A stretch of 64,000 nt of DNA from Pelagibacteraceae bacterium AG-325-J17 (GTDB lineage: Bacteria > Pseudomonadota > Alphaproteobacteria > Pelagibacterales > Pelagibacteraceae): NCBI GenBank assembly GCA_003282825.1, contig QBYM01000007.1, positions 1-64,000 of the forward strand, written 5' to 3'. Below, piece by piece: positions 44,008 to 54,040 of the stretch. The position numbers and the translations under genes are program-made. Position 1 is the first letter of the stretch. Each line of letters opens with the position of its first letter. The notes under the pieces are model-generated. The model was given only the letters and a program-made list of their open reading frames with translations, was not told the DNA's origin and made no database searches.

Positions 44008-45438
44008 CTAACTCTTGTCTCCAACATAAACTGATACACCTCTAGAATTAATATCAACATCGAATTTCTTATGTAAAGGAGGAAAGGCTCTTTGTGAACA
44101 GTCTAATCTATCACATGTTCTACAAGAAACACCAATTGGTATTTCAGTAGTTTTGTCTGTTACATTAATGTTTTCTGTATAAACAAAATCTTTTGCATAT
44201 TTGGCATCACATCCTAATCCTATAGATAAAATACTTTTAGATTGACCAAATCTTCCAATTCCTTTTTCAACAGTTCTTGCAATACAAACATATTTTTCTC
44301 CATTGGTCATTTTACTCACTGCAGCTTGAATTACTCCTGGTCTTGTAAATGCAGAATAAACATTCCACCTTGGACATGCTCCACCATACCTGGGAATTTC
44401 AATTCCAGATAAAGAAAATCTTTTTGAAATATTCCCAGCCATATCTACTCTTAGAAAATGGAACGGAATTCCTGGTAATTTAGGATCTTGTAAACAAGTA
44501 ACTCTATGTGTAACTTGTTCAAAAGATGTTGCAAAAGTATTTTGTAAAAGCTCTAAATCATATTTAAGTTTTTTGCATTCAGTGTGGAAAGGTTTATAGG
44601 GCATTAGTATTGCAGCTCCACAATAATTCAATAAGGCTACTTTTGTTAATTTTTTAGACTCCTCAGAAGGAAATGTAAAAGTAGACAAATAGTCTTCAAT
44701 CTCTTTAGTAGCTCCTTCTTGAGCAATTTGAGCAGCTGCATGAAGTTTTTTTGTTTCCAAAGAGCTATAATCACTAAGTAATAATTCTTTTTTATTTTTA
44801 TGGTAAATTTTTGAGAAAGGTTTGTCCTCTTCGGGAATTACATCTTTTACAGTAATTCCAAATTCTGTTTTTAAATATTCACAGAGAGCTATATATCTAG
44901 TTCGATTATTTTTTTGAACTTTTTCAAATACCTTGTTTGCAAATTCCTCTAATTTAGGAAAATAGTTTTTATTTTTTTGTAAAAAATCAGAAATAACTTC
45001 TCCAGGAAATGAGCTTTTTCTACCATCAACAATTTTACCAGATATTTTTTCAATCTTATTAATTAATTCATGATCTTTTTTTTTTAAAATGTCCCCTAGC
45101 CTTACAATTGCTTTACCAATTTTAGGATTTGTGCCCACAAGATCTTTAACCTCTGGGCCTAAAATATCTAAATCCTCAAATAATTCATCATCAAGGATTT
45201 CGGACAAAGTATTTTCCAAGTTTAAATCTGTTTTTGAAGTTAATTGCGAAAGTTCAATATTAAGTTTTTCACAAATTTTTAAGAGAAGATCTCCATCAAT
45301 TTTCCTTTTTCCACCTTCAATTAAATTTAAGTAACTTGGTGAAATACTTAACTCCTCAGCAAGTTTATTAGCTTGAAGACCTAATTGTCTTCTAAAAGCC
45401 TTGATTTTTGGCCCAATTTTAAGATCTAATTGACTCAT
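44008..45438 (-). CDS. XRE-family regulator of the RamB/ScfR type (HTH plus IrrE-like domain)
   Basis: 476 residues. The N-terminal helix-turn-helix (IKAFRRQLGLQANKLAEELSISPSYLNLIEGGKRK, about 10-45) is XRE type. The middle (DYSSLETKKLHAAAQIAQEGA) resembles the ImmA/IrrE fold, with Ala-Ala in place of HExxH, so it is probably not a protease. The C-terminal domain has four cysteines in SCRTCDRLDCSQRAFPP and may sense acyl-CoA or redox state. RamB and ScfR regulate acetate, glyoxylate and short-chain fatty acid genes; aceA next door fits. It is the only clear transcription factor in the window. Confidence 0.85.
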   Translation of the reverse strand: MSQLDLKIGPKIKAFRRQLGLQANKLAEELSISPSYLNLIEGGKRKIDGDLLLKICEKLNIELSQLTSKTDLNLENTLSEILDDELFEDLDILGPEVKDLVGTNPKIGKAIVRLGDILKKKDHELINKIEKISGKIVDGRKSSFPGEVISDFLQKNKNYFPKLEEFANKVFEKVQKNNRTRYIALCEYLKTEFGITVKDVIPEEDKPFSKIYHKNKKELLLSDYSSLETKKLHAAAQIAQEGATKEIEDYLSTFTFPSEESKKLTKVALLNYCGAAILMPYKPFHTECKKLKYDLELLQNTFATSFEQVTHRVTCLQDPKLPGIPFHFLRVDMAGNISKRFSLSGIEIPRYGGACPRWNVYSAFTRPGVIQAAVSKMTNGEKYVCIARTVEKGIGRFGQSKSILSIGLGCDAKYAKDFVYTENINVTDKTTEIPIGVSCRTCDRLDCSQRAFPPLHKKFDVDINSRGVSVYVGDKS

Positions 45439-45446
45439 ATTTTCTA

Positions 45447-45551
45447 TTTGTAAATTTTGTAAATTTATTTTTACAAAATTTTTCTTTCATTTACAACACT
45501 TTTAAACTTTTTTATAGATTTTGTAAATCCTGTAAATTATAAAGTTTACAT
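45447..45551. promoter_or_regulatory. Cluster of TTTGTAAA / TTTACAAA sites
   Basis: Exact copies: TTTGTAAA at 45447-45454, 45456-45463 and 45520-45527; TTTACAAA at 45470-45477. Near copies: TTTACAAC at 45490-45497, CTGTAAAT at 45530-45537 and GTTTACAT at 45544-45551. They fill the gap between the regulator and the divergent 53-residue gene and aceA. RamB of actinobacteria is reported to bind TTTGCAAA-type sites, so these are likely its operator half-sites. Confidence 0.65.
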
Positions 45552-45711
45552 GGACGAAAAATTAAAAAACAGTGAAAATGAGGCTCAAATCATAAGACAT
45601 GAAGACCTTGCTAGACACAATAGCAGAGGAATCTACATGAGAGATGATCATTGTGATTGGGGTTCAAGTGGAATGCAAGATCTAGTTGAGACCCTAAACG
45701 ACTCAAACTAA
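45550..45711 (+). CDS. Small acidic/His-containing protein upstream of aceA (53 aa)
   Basis: ATG at 45550, stop TAA at 45709-45711. 53 soluble residues with a distinctive middle (LARHNSRGIYMRDDHCDWGSSG) holding His, Cys, Trp and Asp. It lies 61 bases ahead of aceA in the same direction and directly after the operator cluster. Its composition is unlike random AT-rich translation, which supports a real gene. No family recognised. Confidence 0.6.
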   Translation: MDEKLKNSENEAQIIRHEDLARHNSRGIYMRDDHCDWGSSGMQDLVETLNDSN

Positions 45712-45772
45712 TTATAATTCATTCGACTTTATTCATTTCTTACTAAGACTTTAACATCACAGGATTAATATA

Positions 45773-47047
45773 ATGAGCGCAGAAAATATCTCATATGATT
45801 TAAAAAGATTTGCAGGAATAAAAAGAGACTATACTCCTGAAGAAGTTGAAAGACTTAGAGGATCCATAAAAATTGAATATTCTATATGTAAACAACAATC
45901 TACTAAATTGTGGAAACTGCTTAATTCGGAACCTTATGTGAATACATTAGGATCTTTATCTGGCAACCATGCAGTTCAACACGCCAAAGCTGGATTAAAA
46001 GCGATTTATTTAAGTGGCTGGCAGGTTGCAGCAGATGCTAACAGTGCTGGAGAGATGTATCCTGATCAATCTCTATATCCATATGACAGTGCTCCAAAAT
46101 TAGTTGAGTCAATGAATAATGCTTTAATAAGAGCTGATCAAATTCAACATATGGAATTAAAAGATGGTGATATGAAGACAGAAAAAAGAGTTGATTATAT
46201 GCTACCAATTATTGCAGATGGAGAAGCAGGTTTTGGTGGACCATTAAATGTATTTGAACTTGCAAAAAAATTTATTAAAGCAGGTGCTGCTGGTGTTCAC
46301 TTTGAAGATCAATTAGCTAGTGAAAAAAAATGTGGTCATATGGGTGGAAAAGTACTTGTTCCAACTGGTACGATGATCAAAAATTTAAAGGCAGCAAGAC
46401 TAGCTGCAGATATTGCAGATGTACCATTAATTATTTTAGCTAGAACTGATGCTAATGCCGCAAAACTAATTACTAATGATCATGATGAAAATGATAAAAC
46501 TTTCCTTACTGGCGAAAGATCTCCAGAAGGTTTTTATTATGTAAAAGCAGGCATTGATCAAGCAATATCAAGAGGTTTAGCTTACGCACCTTATTCAGAT
46601 TTAATTTGGTGTGAAACTGCAACTCCTAATCTTGAAGAAGCTAAAAAATTTGCTAATGCGATTCATGAAAAATTTCCTGGAAAGCTTTTAGCTTACAATT
46701 GTTCACCTTCATTTAATTGGAAAAAACATTTATCTGATAGCGAGATTGCGACTTTTCAACAAGAGATAAGTAAAATGGGATATAAATTTCAATTCATTAC
46801 ATTAGCTGGATTTCATACTCAAAATATCGCTATTTTTGAATTAGCTGAGAAATATAAAAACGAAGGCATGACAGCTTATTCAAAAATTCAAGAACAAGAA
46901 TTTGCTCGTGAGAAAGATGGTTACACAAGTGTCAAACATCAAAGAGAAGTTGGTACTTCTTATTTTGACGCTGTTTCTAACACTATAAGCAGTGGTAAAA
47001 GTTCAACAACAGCGATGACAGGGTCAACCGAGTCCGAGCAATTCTAA
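45773..47047 (+). CDS. aceA: Isocitrate lyase
   Basis: 424 residues, the normal bacterial size. The catalytic signature KKCGHMGGK has its cysteine at 187. [16 protein letters not shown] and RTDANAAKL carry the metal and substrate contacts, and [12 protein letters not shown] is the second family motif. It makes glyoxylate and succinate from isocitrate, the entry to the glyoxylate bypass. Malate synthase is not in the window. The last 20 residues ([19 protein letters not shown]) are a typical flexible tail that ends near the active site. Confidence 0.96.
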   Translation: MSAENISYDLKRFAGIKRDYTPEEVERLRGSIKIEYSICKQQSTKLWKLLNSEPYVNTLGSLSGNHAVQHAKAGLKAIYLSGWQVAADANSAGEMYPDQSLYPYDSAPKLVESMNNALIRADQIQHMELKDGDMKTEKRVDYMLPIIADGEAGFGGPLNVFELAKKFIKAGAAGVHFEDQLASEKKCGHMGGKVLVPTGTMIKNLKAARLAADIADVPLIILARTDANAAKLITNDHDENDKTFLTGERSPEGFYYVKAGIDQAISRGLAYAPYSDLIWCETATPNLEEAKKFANAIHEKFPGKLLAYNCSPSFNWKKHLSDSEIATFQQEISKMGYKFQFITLAGFHTQNIAIFELAEKYKNEGMTAYSKIQEQEFAREKDGYTSVKHQREVGTSYFDAVSNTISSGKSSTTAMTGSTESEQF

Positions 47048-47081
47048 AAACACGTTCCTCTTAAAAAAATAGTTATCTAAC

Positions 47082-47099
47082 TGGCCCAGAAATGGGTCA
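47082..47099 (+). terminator. Weak terminator-like hairpin after aceA
   Basis: TGGCCC and GGGTCA pair with one G-T wobble around AGAAAT, 34 bases after the aceA stop, in the 78-base gap to a convergent gene. T-rich sequence follows but no clean tract. Confidence 0.35.
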
Positions 47100-47125
47100 A
47101 ATAGATTTTAAATTTTGTCTTTAAA

Positions 47126-48052
47126 TTACCTTTTTTTAAATAATCTTGTTATAAATCTAAATTTCCATGAGATTATATTAAATAATCTTTTAAAATATAA
47201 ACTGATAATAGTCTCATTTTTATATTTATTTATATCAATAATTTCATCAATTTTTAACGAACATGCACCCCTAATATCTTTAAAATTTTTACCTCTGAAC
47301 TCTGGAAATTTATTAAAATAATTATTAGTAATGTGCTCAATAAAGCAATTAGGGTCAGGTTTGTTATTTATTTCAGGTAACAGAGTTGCTTTGAAATAGT
47401 TAATATTTAAGGCGTTTAAACCTATTGAGGATCTTTCAGTTATTCCATAATTGTGTCTAAAATTATGGACCCTTCTTTTAAAATTCCACCATTTTGAATT
47501 AATAAAATCATTAAATTGATTTTGATCATATATCCAAAAACAACAATAATTTTCTAAATCATTTATAATAAAATTTTGTGAATTTAAGTTAAAAAATTTA
47601 TTCAATTTTTCTGATATATGAATACTGTAATTTTCATTATCTTCATTGTTTTTTTCATATATCAAAAAACCTAAATTAAATTTATTTTCTGATAAACTTT
47701 TTTGGTATCTCAGATAATATTGTAAATTTCTTTCAGTAAACTTAATGTCATGTTCCAGATACATATAGTAATCATAATTACCTTTTTGTTTTTGCATTTC
47801 TGGCCTAGTAAGCCAAGTCAAATAGCCTTTTTCTAAATCATCATTATTAATTTGATGGTTAATTATATTGGCATCTAATTCTTTATCATTTAAAAAGTTA
47901 TTATGAGTATGAATGAATATATCTGTTGGAAGAGAAAGTTTTTTTAGATTTAAAATATTTTCCTTTAAATAATCAAATCTAGTTAAGTTTCTATATCCCT
48001 CCTTTTTTTCAGGATTTGGATTGTAAAAAGGTATATGAATAGATATAGACAT
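47126..48052 (-). CDS. Putative glycosyltransferase-like protein
   Basis: 308 residues from MSISIHIPFYNP at 48052. An upstream Met adds a hydrophobic stretch (LNLFIILILK) that does not fit a fold start. The opening strand, TDIFIHTHNNFLNDKEL, YDYYMYLEHDIKF (a DxD-like Glu-His-Asp) and the closing aromatic residues suggest a GT-A type transferase. It is very rich in Asn, Tyr and Phe. Convergent to aceA and divergent from a surface-sugar gene, it probably acts on the same glycan. Confidence 0.5.
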   Translation of the reverse strand: MSISIHIPFYNPNPEKKEGYRNLTRFDYLKENILNLKKLSLPTDIFIHTHNNFLNDKELDANIINHQINNDDLEKGYLTWLTRPEMQKQKGNYDYYMYLEHDIKFTERNLQYYLRYQKSLSENKFNLGFLIYEKNNEDNENYSIHISEKLNKFFNLNSQNFIINDLENYCCFWIYDQNQFNDFINSKWWNFKRRVHNFRHNYGITERSSIGLNALNINYFKATLLPEINNKPDPNCFIEHITNNYFNKFPEFRGKNFKDIRGACSLKIDEIIDINKYKNETIISLYFKRLFNIISWKFRFITRLFKKR

Positions 48053-48093
48053 TTTTAAAATTAAAATTATAAACAAATTTAACATTTTTAATA

Positions 48094-49047
48094 ATGAAAA
48101 AAATATTAATAACGGGTGGAACAGGATATCTTGGTAGGAATTTAGCTCTTTTTTACAGAAAGAAATATAAAGTCTTTATTGGTGCAAGAAACAATAAACA
48201 AAATTTTTTAGTTAAAAACTTAACAAATTGTGAGGTGGTCCCTCTTGATGTTTCTAATATAGAGTCTGTTCATGATTGCTTAAATTATTCTAAACCTGAC
48301 ATTGTTATTCATGCAGCTGCTACTAAATTTGTTGATCTATCTGAAAAATTTCCTTTTGAATGTATTGATATAAACATTGTTGGATCAGCTAACATAGCAA
48401 GAGCATGCATAAATAAAAAAATTCCTACAGTTATTGGTGTATCAACAGATAAGGCTTCGCCACCTATTAAAAATATTTATGGTTTAAGCAAATCATGTAT
48501 GGAAAGACTTTTCTCATCTATTGAGCCTTATGGTAAAACAAAATTTGTCTGTGTTAGATATGGAAATGTGACATGGTCAACAGGTTCAGTGCTTCCTATT
48601 TGGAAACAAATGTTCAATAAAAACAAAACTATTTTAACTACAGGACCTAACATGAGAAGATTTTTTTTCTCCGTTGATGAAGCTGTAAGTTTAATCGATC
48701 AAGCATTAAAATTAAAAAATAAATTAGCTGGTAAAATTCTTTCTGCTGAGATGAAATCATCAAAAATGATAGATATTTTAAAAGTCTGGATTAAAAAATT
48801 TGGTGGAAATTATAAGATAATTCAAACAAGAAAAGGGGATAGATTAGATGAATATTTAATTGGAGAAGACGAATTAAAATATGCTGAAGTTTTAAAAATT
48901 AAAGGTAAAAAGTATTTTGTTATAAATTTTAATAAATTATCAAAAAAACCACTTAAAAAAATTGTTTCCTCAAAAGATGCTAAAAAATTATTACAGTCTG
49001 AAATAGAAAAGATAATTCAATTTGGACTAAGATCTAATGAACTCTAA
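48094..49047 (+). CDS. NDP-sugar dehydratase/epimerase of the CapD/PseB type (SDR)
   Basis: 317 residues. The N-terminal ITGGTGYLGRNLALFYRKKY binds NAD(P). VIHAAATKFVDLSEKFPFECIDINIVGSANIARA and GVSTDKASPPIKNIYGLSKSCMERLF are the polysaccharide-synthesis SDR signature, with Asp-Lys in place of the classical Tyr for proton transfer and the Tyr in the YxxxK motif. VRYGNVTWSTGSVLPIWKQM follows. The likely reaction is 4,6-dehydration of a UDP-HexNAc. It overlaps the nucleotidyltransferase by 11 bases. Confidence 0.85.
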   Translation: MKKILITGGTGYLGRNLALFYRKKYKVFIGARNNKQNFLVKNLTNCEVVPLDVSNIESVHDCLNYSKPDIVIHAAATKFVDLSEKFPFECIDINIVGSANIARACINKKIPTVIGVSTDKASPPIKNIYGLSKSCMERLFSSIEPYGKTKFVCVRYGNVTWSTGSVLPIWKQMFNKNKTILTTGPNMRRFFFSVDEAVSLIDQALKLKNKLAGKILSAEMKSSKMIDILKVWIKKFGGNYKIIQTRKGDRLDEYLIGEDELKYAEVLKIKGKKYFVINFNKLSKKPLKKIVSSKDAKKLLQSEIEKIIQFGLRSNEL

Positions 49048-49717
49048 AAAAATTAATCATGCTTTTATTATGGCTGCTGGTCGTGGAACTCGACTAAGAC
49101 CTTTAACAAAAAAAATACCTAAAGGATTAATAAAATTTAAACAAACATCATTAATAGCAAATGGAATAAAAAAACTTAAAAAATTTATAGATTTCATCCA
49201 TATTTCGGTAGGTTATAAAGGCCCAATACTCGCTAAGCATCTAATAGAAGAAAAAGTATCATCTATTATTAATACAGATAAAAAAGGAAACTCATGGTGG
49301 ATTTTTAATTCAATATTTAAATCTTTTGACTCACCTTTGTACGTTCTTACTTGTGATAATGTTACTAATATCGATTTTAAAAAAATTGAGAAAGACTATT
49401 ATAAAAAAGGTCAGCCTATTTGCATGATAATACCTACAAAACCAATTAAAGGATTAGCAGGAGACTACATATTTAGAAAAAAAAATATTATTCAAGGATT
49501 ATCAAGAAAGGTTAAATCAGATATTTATTGTACTGGCATTCAAGTATTAAATCCAAAAAAAATAAATGATAAGATTAAGTCAACAGACGATTTTAATATT
49601 CTTTGGAAAAGATTAATAAAAATTAAACAACTATATGTTTCTGATGTTATGCCGAAAAAATGGTATACTGTAGATAATGTGGACAATTACAAAAAGTTAA
49701 AAAAAATTTTCAAATAA
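49037..49717 (+). CDS. Sugar nucleotidyltransferase
   Basis: 226 residues, short for the family. HAFIMAAGRGTRLRPLTKKIPKGLIKF is the signature of the NTP-binding site with its Gly-rich loop and the lysine of the PKxL motif. LYVLTCDNVTNIDF has the metal Asp, and a KPIKGLAGDYIFRKK segment follows. The sugar cannot be told. It stands between the CapD-type SDR and a GcvT-like gene, 3 bases before the latter. Confidence 0.85.
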   Translation: MNSKKINHAFIMAAGRGTRLRPLTKKIPKGLIKFKQTSLIANGIKKLKKFIDFIHISVGYKGPILAKHLIEEKVSSIINTDKKGNSWWIFNSIFKSFDSPLYVLTCDNVTNIDFKKIEKDYYKKGQPICMIIPTKPIKGLAGDYIFRKKNIIQGLSRKVKSDIYCTGIQVLNPKKINDKIKSTDDFNILWKRLIKIKQLYVSDVMPKKWYTVDNVDNYKKLKKIFK

Positions 49718-49720
49718 TAG

Positions 49721-50857
49721 ATGATAAATAAAAACTTCGGTTTTGGGACTCAGATTAGAAAATCTCCATATTTTGACTCTACCGTAAAATGGGGAGCAAC
49801 AGGATTCTCTGTGTATAATCATATGTACATTCCAAGAGATTTTGGAAATCCTGAACAAAATTTTTGGAATTTGATAGAAAAATCTATACTTTGTGATGTC
49901 GCTGTTGAACGTCAAGTAGAAATTACTGGACCAGATGCATATAAATTCATTCAATTACTTACCCCAAGAGACCTTTCCAAATTATCAATTGGTCAGTGCA
50001 AATATGTTTTGATTGTAAATGATAAAGGGGGAATAATTAATGACCCTGTACTTTTAAGATTAGGAGAAAATCATTTTTGGTTATCGCTTGCTGACAGCGA
50101 TGTTTTGTTGTGGGCTCAGGGAGTAGCTGTTAATTCAAGTTTGAATGTTAAAATTAATGAGCCTGATGTGTCACCACTACAACTCCAGGGGCCTACTTCA
50201 GCTGAAATAATGATTAAACTTTTTGGTGAAGATATTAAAAATCTTAAATATTATTGGTTTAAGGAGTGTAAGCTGGATGGAATTCCATTAGTTGTTTCAA
50301 GAACTGGTTGGTCTAGTGAATTTGGATATGAAATATTCTTAAGAGATGGCACTAGAGGAAATGATCTTTATGAAAAAATAATGAAAGCAGGGAAAGAACA
50401 TGGATTAATGCCTGGGCATACATCTTCTATTAGAAGAATTGAGGGTGGAATGCTTTCTTACCATGCTGATGCAGATATAGAAACCAATCCCTTTGAATTA
50501 GGTTTAGGTAGGTTGGTTAATTTAGATAGTGACATTAACTTTATTGGTAAAGAAGCTTTAAAAAAAATCAAACAAGAGGGAATTAAAAGAAAACAAGTTG
50601 GTTTAGAATTAGATTGTGAGCCATTAAAAGGTCCAAATACAACTTTTTGGCCTATATTTAAAGATGAAAAAAAGATTGGTAAAGTGACCTCTGCAGTTTA
50701 TTCACCTAGACTAAAAAAGAATATTGCACTGGCGATGGTTGAAATTAATCATTCGGATATTGGGAATAATTTAAAGATTATTAGTAATAGAGAAATTAAT
50801 TCTAAAATAATTGAAAAGCCTTTTTACGATCCAAAGAAAAAAATCGCTTCTTCTTAA
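49721..50857 (+). CDS. GcvT-family folate-dependent methyltransferase, DmdA-like
   Basis: 378 residues. AFT/GcvT family marks: YNHMYIPRDFG, CDVAVERQVEITGPDAYKFIQLLTPRDLSKL, GQCKYVLIVNDKGGIINDPVLLRL, LQLQGPTSAEIM, SRTGWSSEFGYEIFLRDG and the C-terminal VGLELDCEPL. CDVAVERQVEI and LSLADSDVLLWAQG are shared with DMSP demethylase DmdA of SAR11, but the C-terminal half (MPGHTSSIRRIEGGMLSYHAD) departs from it. It may demethylate DMSP or another methylated compound. Its place beside sugar nucleotide genes is odd. The stop overlaps the convergent ABC gene in TTAA. Confidence 0.75.
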   Translation: MINKNFGFGTQIRKSPYFDSTVKWGATGFSVYNHMYIPRDFGNPEQNFWNLIEKSILCDVAVERQVEITGPDAYKFIQLLTPRDLSKLSIGQCKYVLIVNDKGGIINDPVLLRLGENHFWLSLADSDVLLWAQGVAVNSSLNVKINEPDVSPLQLQGPTSAEIMIKLFGEDIKNLKYYWFKECKLDGIPLVVSRTGWSSEFGYEIFLRDGTRGNDLYEKIMKAGKEHGLMPGHTSSIRRIEGGMLSYHADADIETNPFELGLGRLVNLDSDINFIGKEALKKIKQEGIKRKQVGLELDCEPLKGPNTTFWPIFKDEKKIGKVTSAVYSPRLKKNIALAMVEINHSDIGNNLKIISNREINSKIIEKPFYDPKKKIASS

Positions 50858-51621
50858 GATTTAATATTATACCCTTTTTTCAATAATATTGAGACTGCGA
50901 TTACACATATCACTAAAAATGACACCATAGATCCTACACTTATCCAAATATTAAAATCTGATATTCCGTAAAATGAAAATCTTAAGCCATCAATTAGATA
51001 AACCACTGGATTAAAATAAGAAACAGTTTGCCAGAAAGGTGGCAACATATCTAAAGAGTATAAGCTTCCCCCTAGAAAAACCATTGGTGTAATAACTAAT
51101 GATGGAATGATAGACATTTGCTCAAAGTTTTTACTAACAACGCCAATTAAAAAACCAAATAATGCGAAAGTGAAAGAGACCAAAATTAACAAAAATATCA
51201 TTAACATTGGATATTCAACAGTTACCTCAGCAAAAAATGAAGCAGTGGCATAAATTACAGCACCGACAATTAAAGTCTTGGTAGCCCCTGCTCCAACAAA
51301 AGCCAAAACAGTTTCAAGTGTTGAGATAGGTGCTGCTAAAATCTCGTTGATAGTTCCATTAAATTTTGGAAAAAATATTCCAAAAGAAGTATTACTTATT
51401 GATTGAGTTAGTAACGTTAGCATTAATAAACCTGGTACGATATATGAACCATAACTTACACCGTCAATTTTTTGAATATAACCACCAATCACTGAACCAA
51501 AAACAACAAAATATAATGATGTGGATATTACTGGAGAGAGAAGAGATTGACCTACAGTTCTTAAGAATCTATTCATCTCATGAACATATATAGCTTTAAA
51601 ACCATAATAATTAAATTTCAT
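50854..51621 (-). CDS. ABC-2 type transporter permease
   Basis: 255 residues with six membrane segments. [22 protein letters not shown] at the start, [14 protein letters not shown] and [14 protein letters not shown] after it, and [19 protein letters not shown] near the end are ABC-2 permease marks of the YadH/NodJ type. With the ATPase it would export a small hydrophobic molecule or lipid-linked glycan. It overlaps the ATPase gene by 11 bases. Confidence 0.9.
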   Translation of the reverse strand: MKFNYYGFKAIYVHEMNRFLRTVGQSLLSPVISTSLYFVVFGSVIGGYIQKIDGVSYGSYIVPGLLMLTLLTQSISNTSFGIFFPKFNGTINEILAAPISTLETVLAFVGAGATKTLIVGAVIYATASFFAEVTVEYPMLMIFLLILVSFTFALFGFLIGVVSKNFEQMSIIPSLVITPMVFLGGSLYSLDMLPPFWQTVSYFNPVVYLIDGLRFSFYGISDFNIWISVGSMVSFLVICVIAVSILLKKGYNIKS

Positions 51622-52546
51622 TATTCTCCCTTACTAAATTAACAAAAATCTTCTCCAGATTACTTTGTTCAGTTTTTAAATCTCTTAACTTTAAACCAGT
51701 ATCTTTTAAATCCTGTAATAAATCAGTAATACCAGTTTTTTCAGCTCCAACATTATAAGTATAAATTAAAGACATATGTTCTTCATCAATTTCAAGATTA
51801 TATTTAATTAATTCTTTGGGAATTTCTGTAATTTTTTTCTGTAATTCAATATTTAATTTTTTATGGCCCATCTTTTTAATTAATTCTTTTTTATCTTCGA
51901 CAACAATAATTTCACCTTGATTGATAACAGCAACACGGTCTGCAATAGCTTCAGCTTCTTCAATATAATGTGTAGTTAAGATAATAGTGACTCCTGTTTT
52001 TCTTAAATTATCAACAACCATCCACATATCTCTCCTAAGCTCAACATCAACTCCTGCTGTAGGCTCATCTAAAAATAATATTTTTGGTTCATGAGATAAG
52101 GCTTTAGCAATTAAAACTCTTCTTTTCATTCCACCAGACAATTGTCTTAATCTTTGATCTTTTTTGTCCCATAAGCTTAGGTCTTTTAAAATCTTTTCTA
52201 TATGTTCTGGTTTGGGTGGTTTGCCATACAAACCTCTAGAGTATGACACTGTATCGAAAACTGTTTCAAAGGACTCTAAATTTAATTCCTGCGGAACCAT
52301 TCCTATTCTAGATCTTGTTTCACGATAATCTTTAATTATATCAAATCCATCAACTGAAACAGTGCCAAATGAGGGGGTAACAATCCCACAAATTATACTA
52401 ATTAAAGTTGTCTTACCCGCACCATTTGGTCCAAGCATCGCAAGAATTTCACCTTGTTTAACTTTAAGACTAACTTTTTTAAGTGCATCAAAACCATTAT
52501 CATATACTTTTGAAAGATCATTAATTACTATTTGGTTATCTGACAT
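51611..52546 (-). CDS. ABC transporter ATP-binding protein
   Basis: 311 residues. Walker [13 protein letters not shown] (near 39), Q loop in [13 protein letters not shown], signature [15 protein letters not shown], Walker [13 protein letters not shown] and the switch His in [14 protein letters not shown] are complete. A 90-residue C-terminal extension, as in YadG-type ATPases, follows. Partner of the permease gene downstream. It begins 47 bases after the thiV stop on the same strand. Confidence 0.93.
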   Translation of the reverse strand: MSDNQIVINDLSKVYDNGFDALKKVSLKVKQGEILAMLGPNGAGKTTLISIICGIVTPSFGTVSVDGFDIIKDYRETRSRIGMVPQELNLESFETVFDTVSYSRGLYGKPPKPEHIEKILKDLSLWDKKDQRLRQLSGGMKRRVLIAKALSHEPKILFLDEPTAGVDVELRRDMWMVVDNLRKTGVTIILTTHYIEEAEAIADRVAVINQGEIIVVEDKKELIKKMGHKKLNIELQKKITEIPKELIKYNLEIDEEHMSLIYTYNVGAEKTGITDLLQDLKDTGLKLRDLKTEQSNLEKIFVNLVRENNEI

Positions 52547-52593
52547 TGAATCAGATATATAGACACTAATTCTCCTAATACAATCGACTAATA

Positions 52594-54036
52594 TTAAAAC
52601 TTTTTAACTTTAAAAACTATTAATGGTAAAAAAGTTGCAATTACAAAAGATAAGAATAATAAAGACTGTGACACAATAGGTGTGAATAATTCTTTTGGTA
52701 AAAGGATTCCAACTAATAAGCTTTTTGAAAAATCAGGAGCAGGAAACATTAAAAAACCTCCTATTAATCCAATAATAATTGATACATAGGCAGTCTTTTC
52801 ATTAATATTTTTATTATAGAAACTGTAGAAAACCGTTAAGACAAATGCACAACAGAATAAATCAGCTAATAAAAATAAATATAAAATATCAAATCCTTTG
52901 GAAGCAACGATAAAAGAAATTAAAGATAAAAACAAAATTATATATTTAGAAACGTTTAGGTAATTTGTTTTTTTTTCTAAATTAAATGTTGCTTTACCAT
53001 CTACAACAATCAAACTTGATATTGCATTTACCAAAGTATCTACAGTAGAAATAGTTAATGCCAAACCTAATATAATCACAATAATAGAGAGTAATTCCGT
53101 TTGTTCTTTAAGTAACAATGTAAAAAAACCAAGATCTGGTCTGGTAGTTGGATCTATAGAGAAAGCAACCATTCCTGTAAACCCCATATAAAAAACTACA
53201 GGTATAATTATAAAGAAAGATATAATTAAACTTTTTTTTAAAGTTTCATAATTTTTTGCAGCATATACTCTTTGCCAATTTCCTTGGTGAAATAAGTTTG
53301 TGGCGGCTACTGCAATAAAAAAAGTTAAACCAGCCGTATAACTAGGTAAGTAAGATAGGCTTAAAAGTTGAGGATTTTTTTCTTTTATAAAATCAAAAGA
53401 AAATTCAGATCCTGTGAAAGATGTAATGTATGAAACTGAAATCAGTAATAAAACTCCAGTAACAATCATTTGTATATTGTCAGTAAATATTGATGCTCTT
53501 AAACCTCCATATAGAGTATAAGCAAGTGTAGACAATAATACGATTAAAGCAGTTATCCAAAGTTCAGTACCTGAAATATAATTAATTAGGACAGCCACTG
53601 CAGTAACTTCAGCACATAAAAAAATGAACATATAAAAAATAGTCATTAGCAAAATAAGTTTAAATAGACTTTTTCCAAACTTTTTTCTTGTAAACTCAAT
53701 TAGTGAAGATCCTTTAGGGAATTCTTTTCTAATTTTTTTACCAAGGTATATTAAAAAAAACATTGGAAAGGCTGTACCTAATGAATATCCTATTATAGCT
53801 CCCATTCCTCCCCATGTTGAAGCAGAGGCAGGGCCAAATAAAATCCATGCTCCTAAAGCTGAAGCGGTTAGACTTGTTGTTAAAGAAAATAATCCAATAT
53901 TTCTATTAGCAATTAAATAGTTATTCAATCCTCGGTATTTTTTTGAATTATAAAGTCCTAAAAAAACAAATAATAAACTTATAACAATTACTAATGTTAA
54001 TGATGTTGATTGACTTATAAAAAATGATTTATCCAT
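52594..54036 (-). CDS. thiV: Na+/solute symporter (SSS family), probable thiamin-precursor (HMP) transporter ThiV
   Basis: 480 residues with about 13 membrane segments of the SSS/LeuT fold. [63 protein letters not shown] and [16 protein letters not shown] are family marks, with the sodium site in helix 8 ([16 protein letters not shown]). The TPP riboswitch in front (54041-54105) ties it to thiamin. SAR11 cells are known to need the pyrimidine precursor HMP and to carry ThiV of this family. The substrate follows from those two facts, not from the protein alone. Confidence 0.88.
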   Translation of the reverse strand: MDKSFFISQSTSLTLVIVISLLFVFLGLYNSKKYRGLNNYLIANRNIGLFSLTTSLTASALGAWILFGPASASTWGGMGAIIGYSLGTAFPMFFLIYLGKKIRKEFPKGSSLIEFTRKKFGKSLFKLILLMTIFYMFIFLCAEVTAVAVLINYISGTELWITALIVLLSTLAYTLYGGLRASIFTDNIQMIVTGVLLLISVSYITSFTGSEFSFDFIKEKNPQLLSLSYLPSYTAGLTFFIAVAATNLFHQGNWQRVYAAKNYETLKKSLIISFFIIIPVVFYMGFTGMVAFSIDPTTRPDLGFFTLLLKEQTELLSIIVIILGLALTISTVDTLVNAISSLIVVDGKATFNLEKKTNYLNVSKYIILFLSLISFIVASKGFDILYLFLLADLFCCAFVLTVFYSFYNKNINEKTAYVSIIIGLIGGFLMFPAPDFSKSLLVGILLPKELFTPIVSQSLLFLSFVIATFLPLIVFKVKKF

Positions 54037-54040
54037 TGGT

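Noticed and set aside
48053..48085. Upstream Met of the putative glycosyltransferase at 47126-48052
   Set aside because: The added residues form a short hydrophobic run before the first fold strand and look like translated intergenic DNA.
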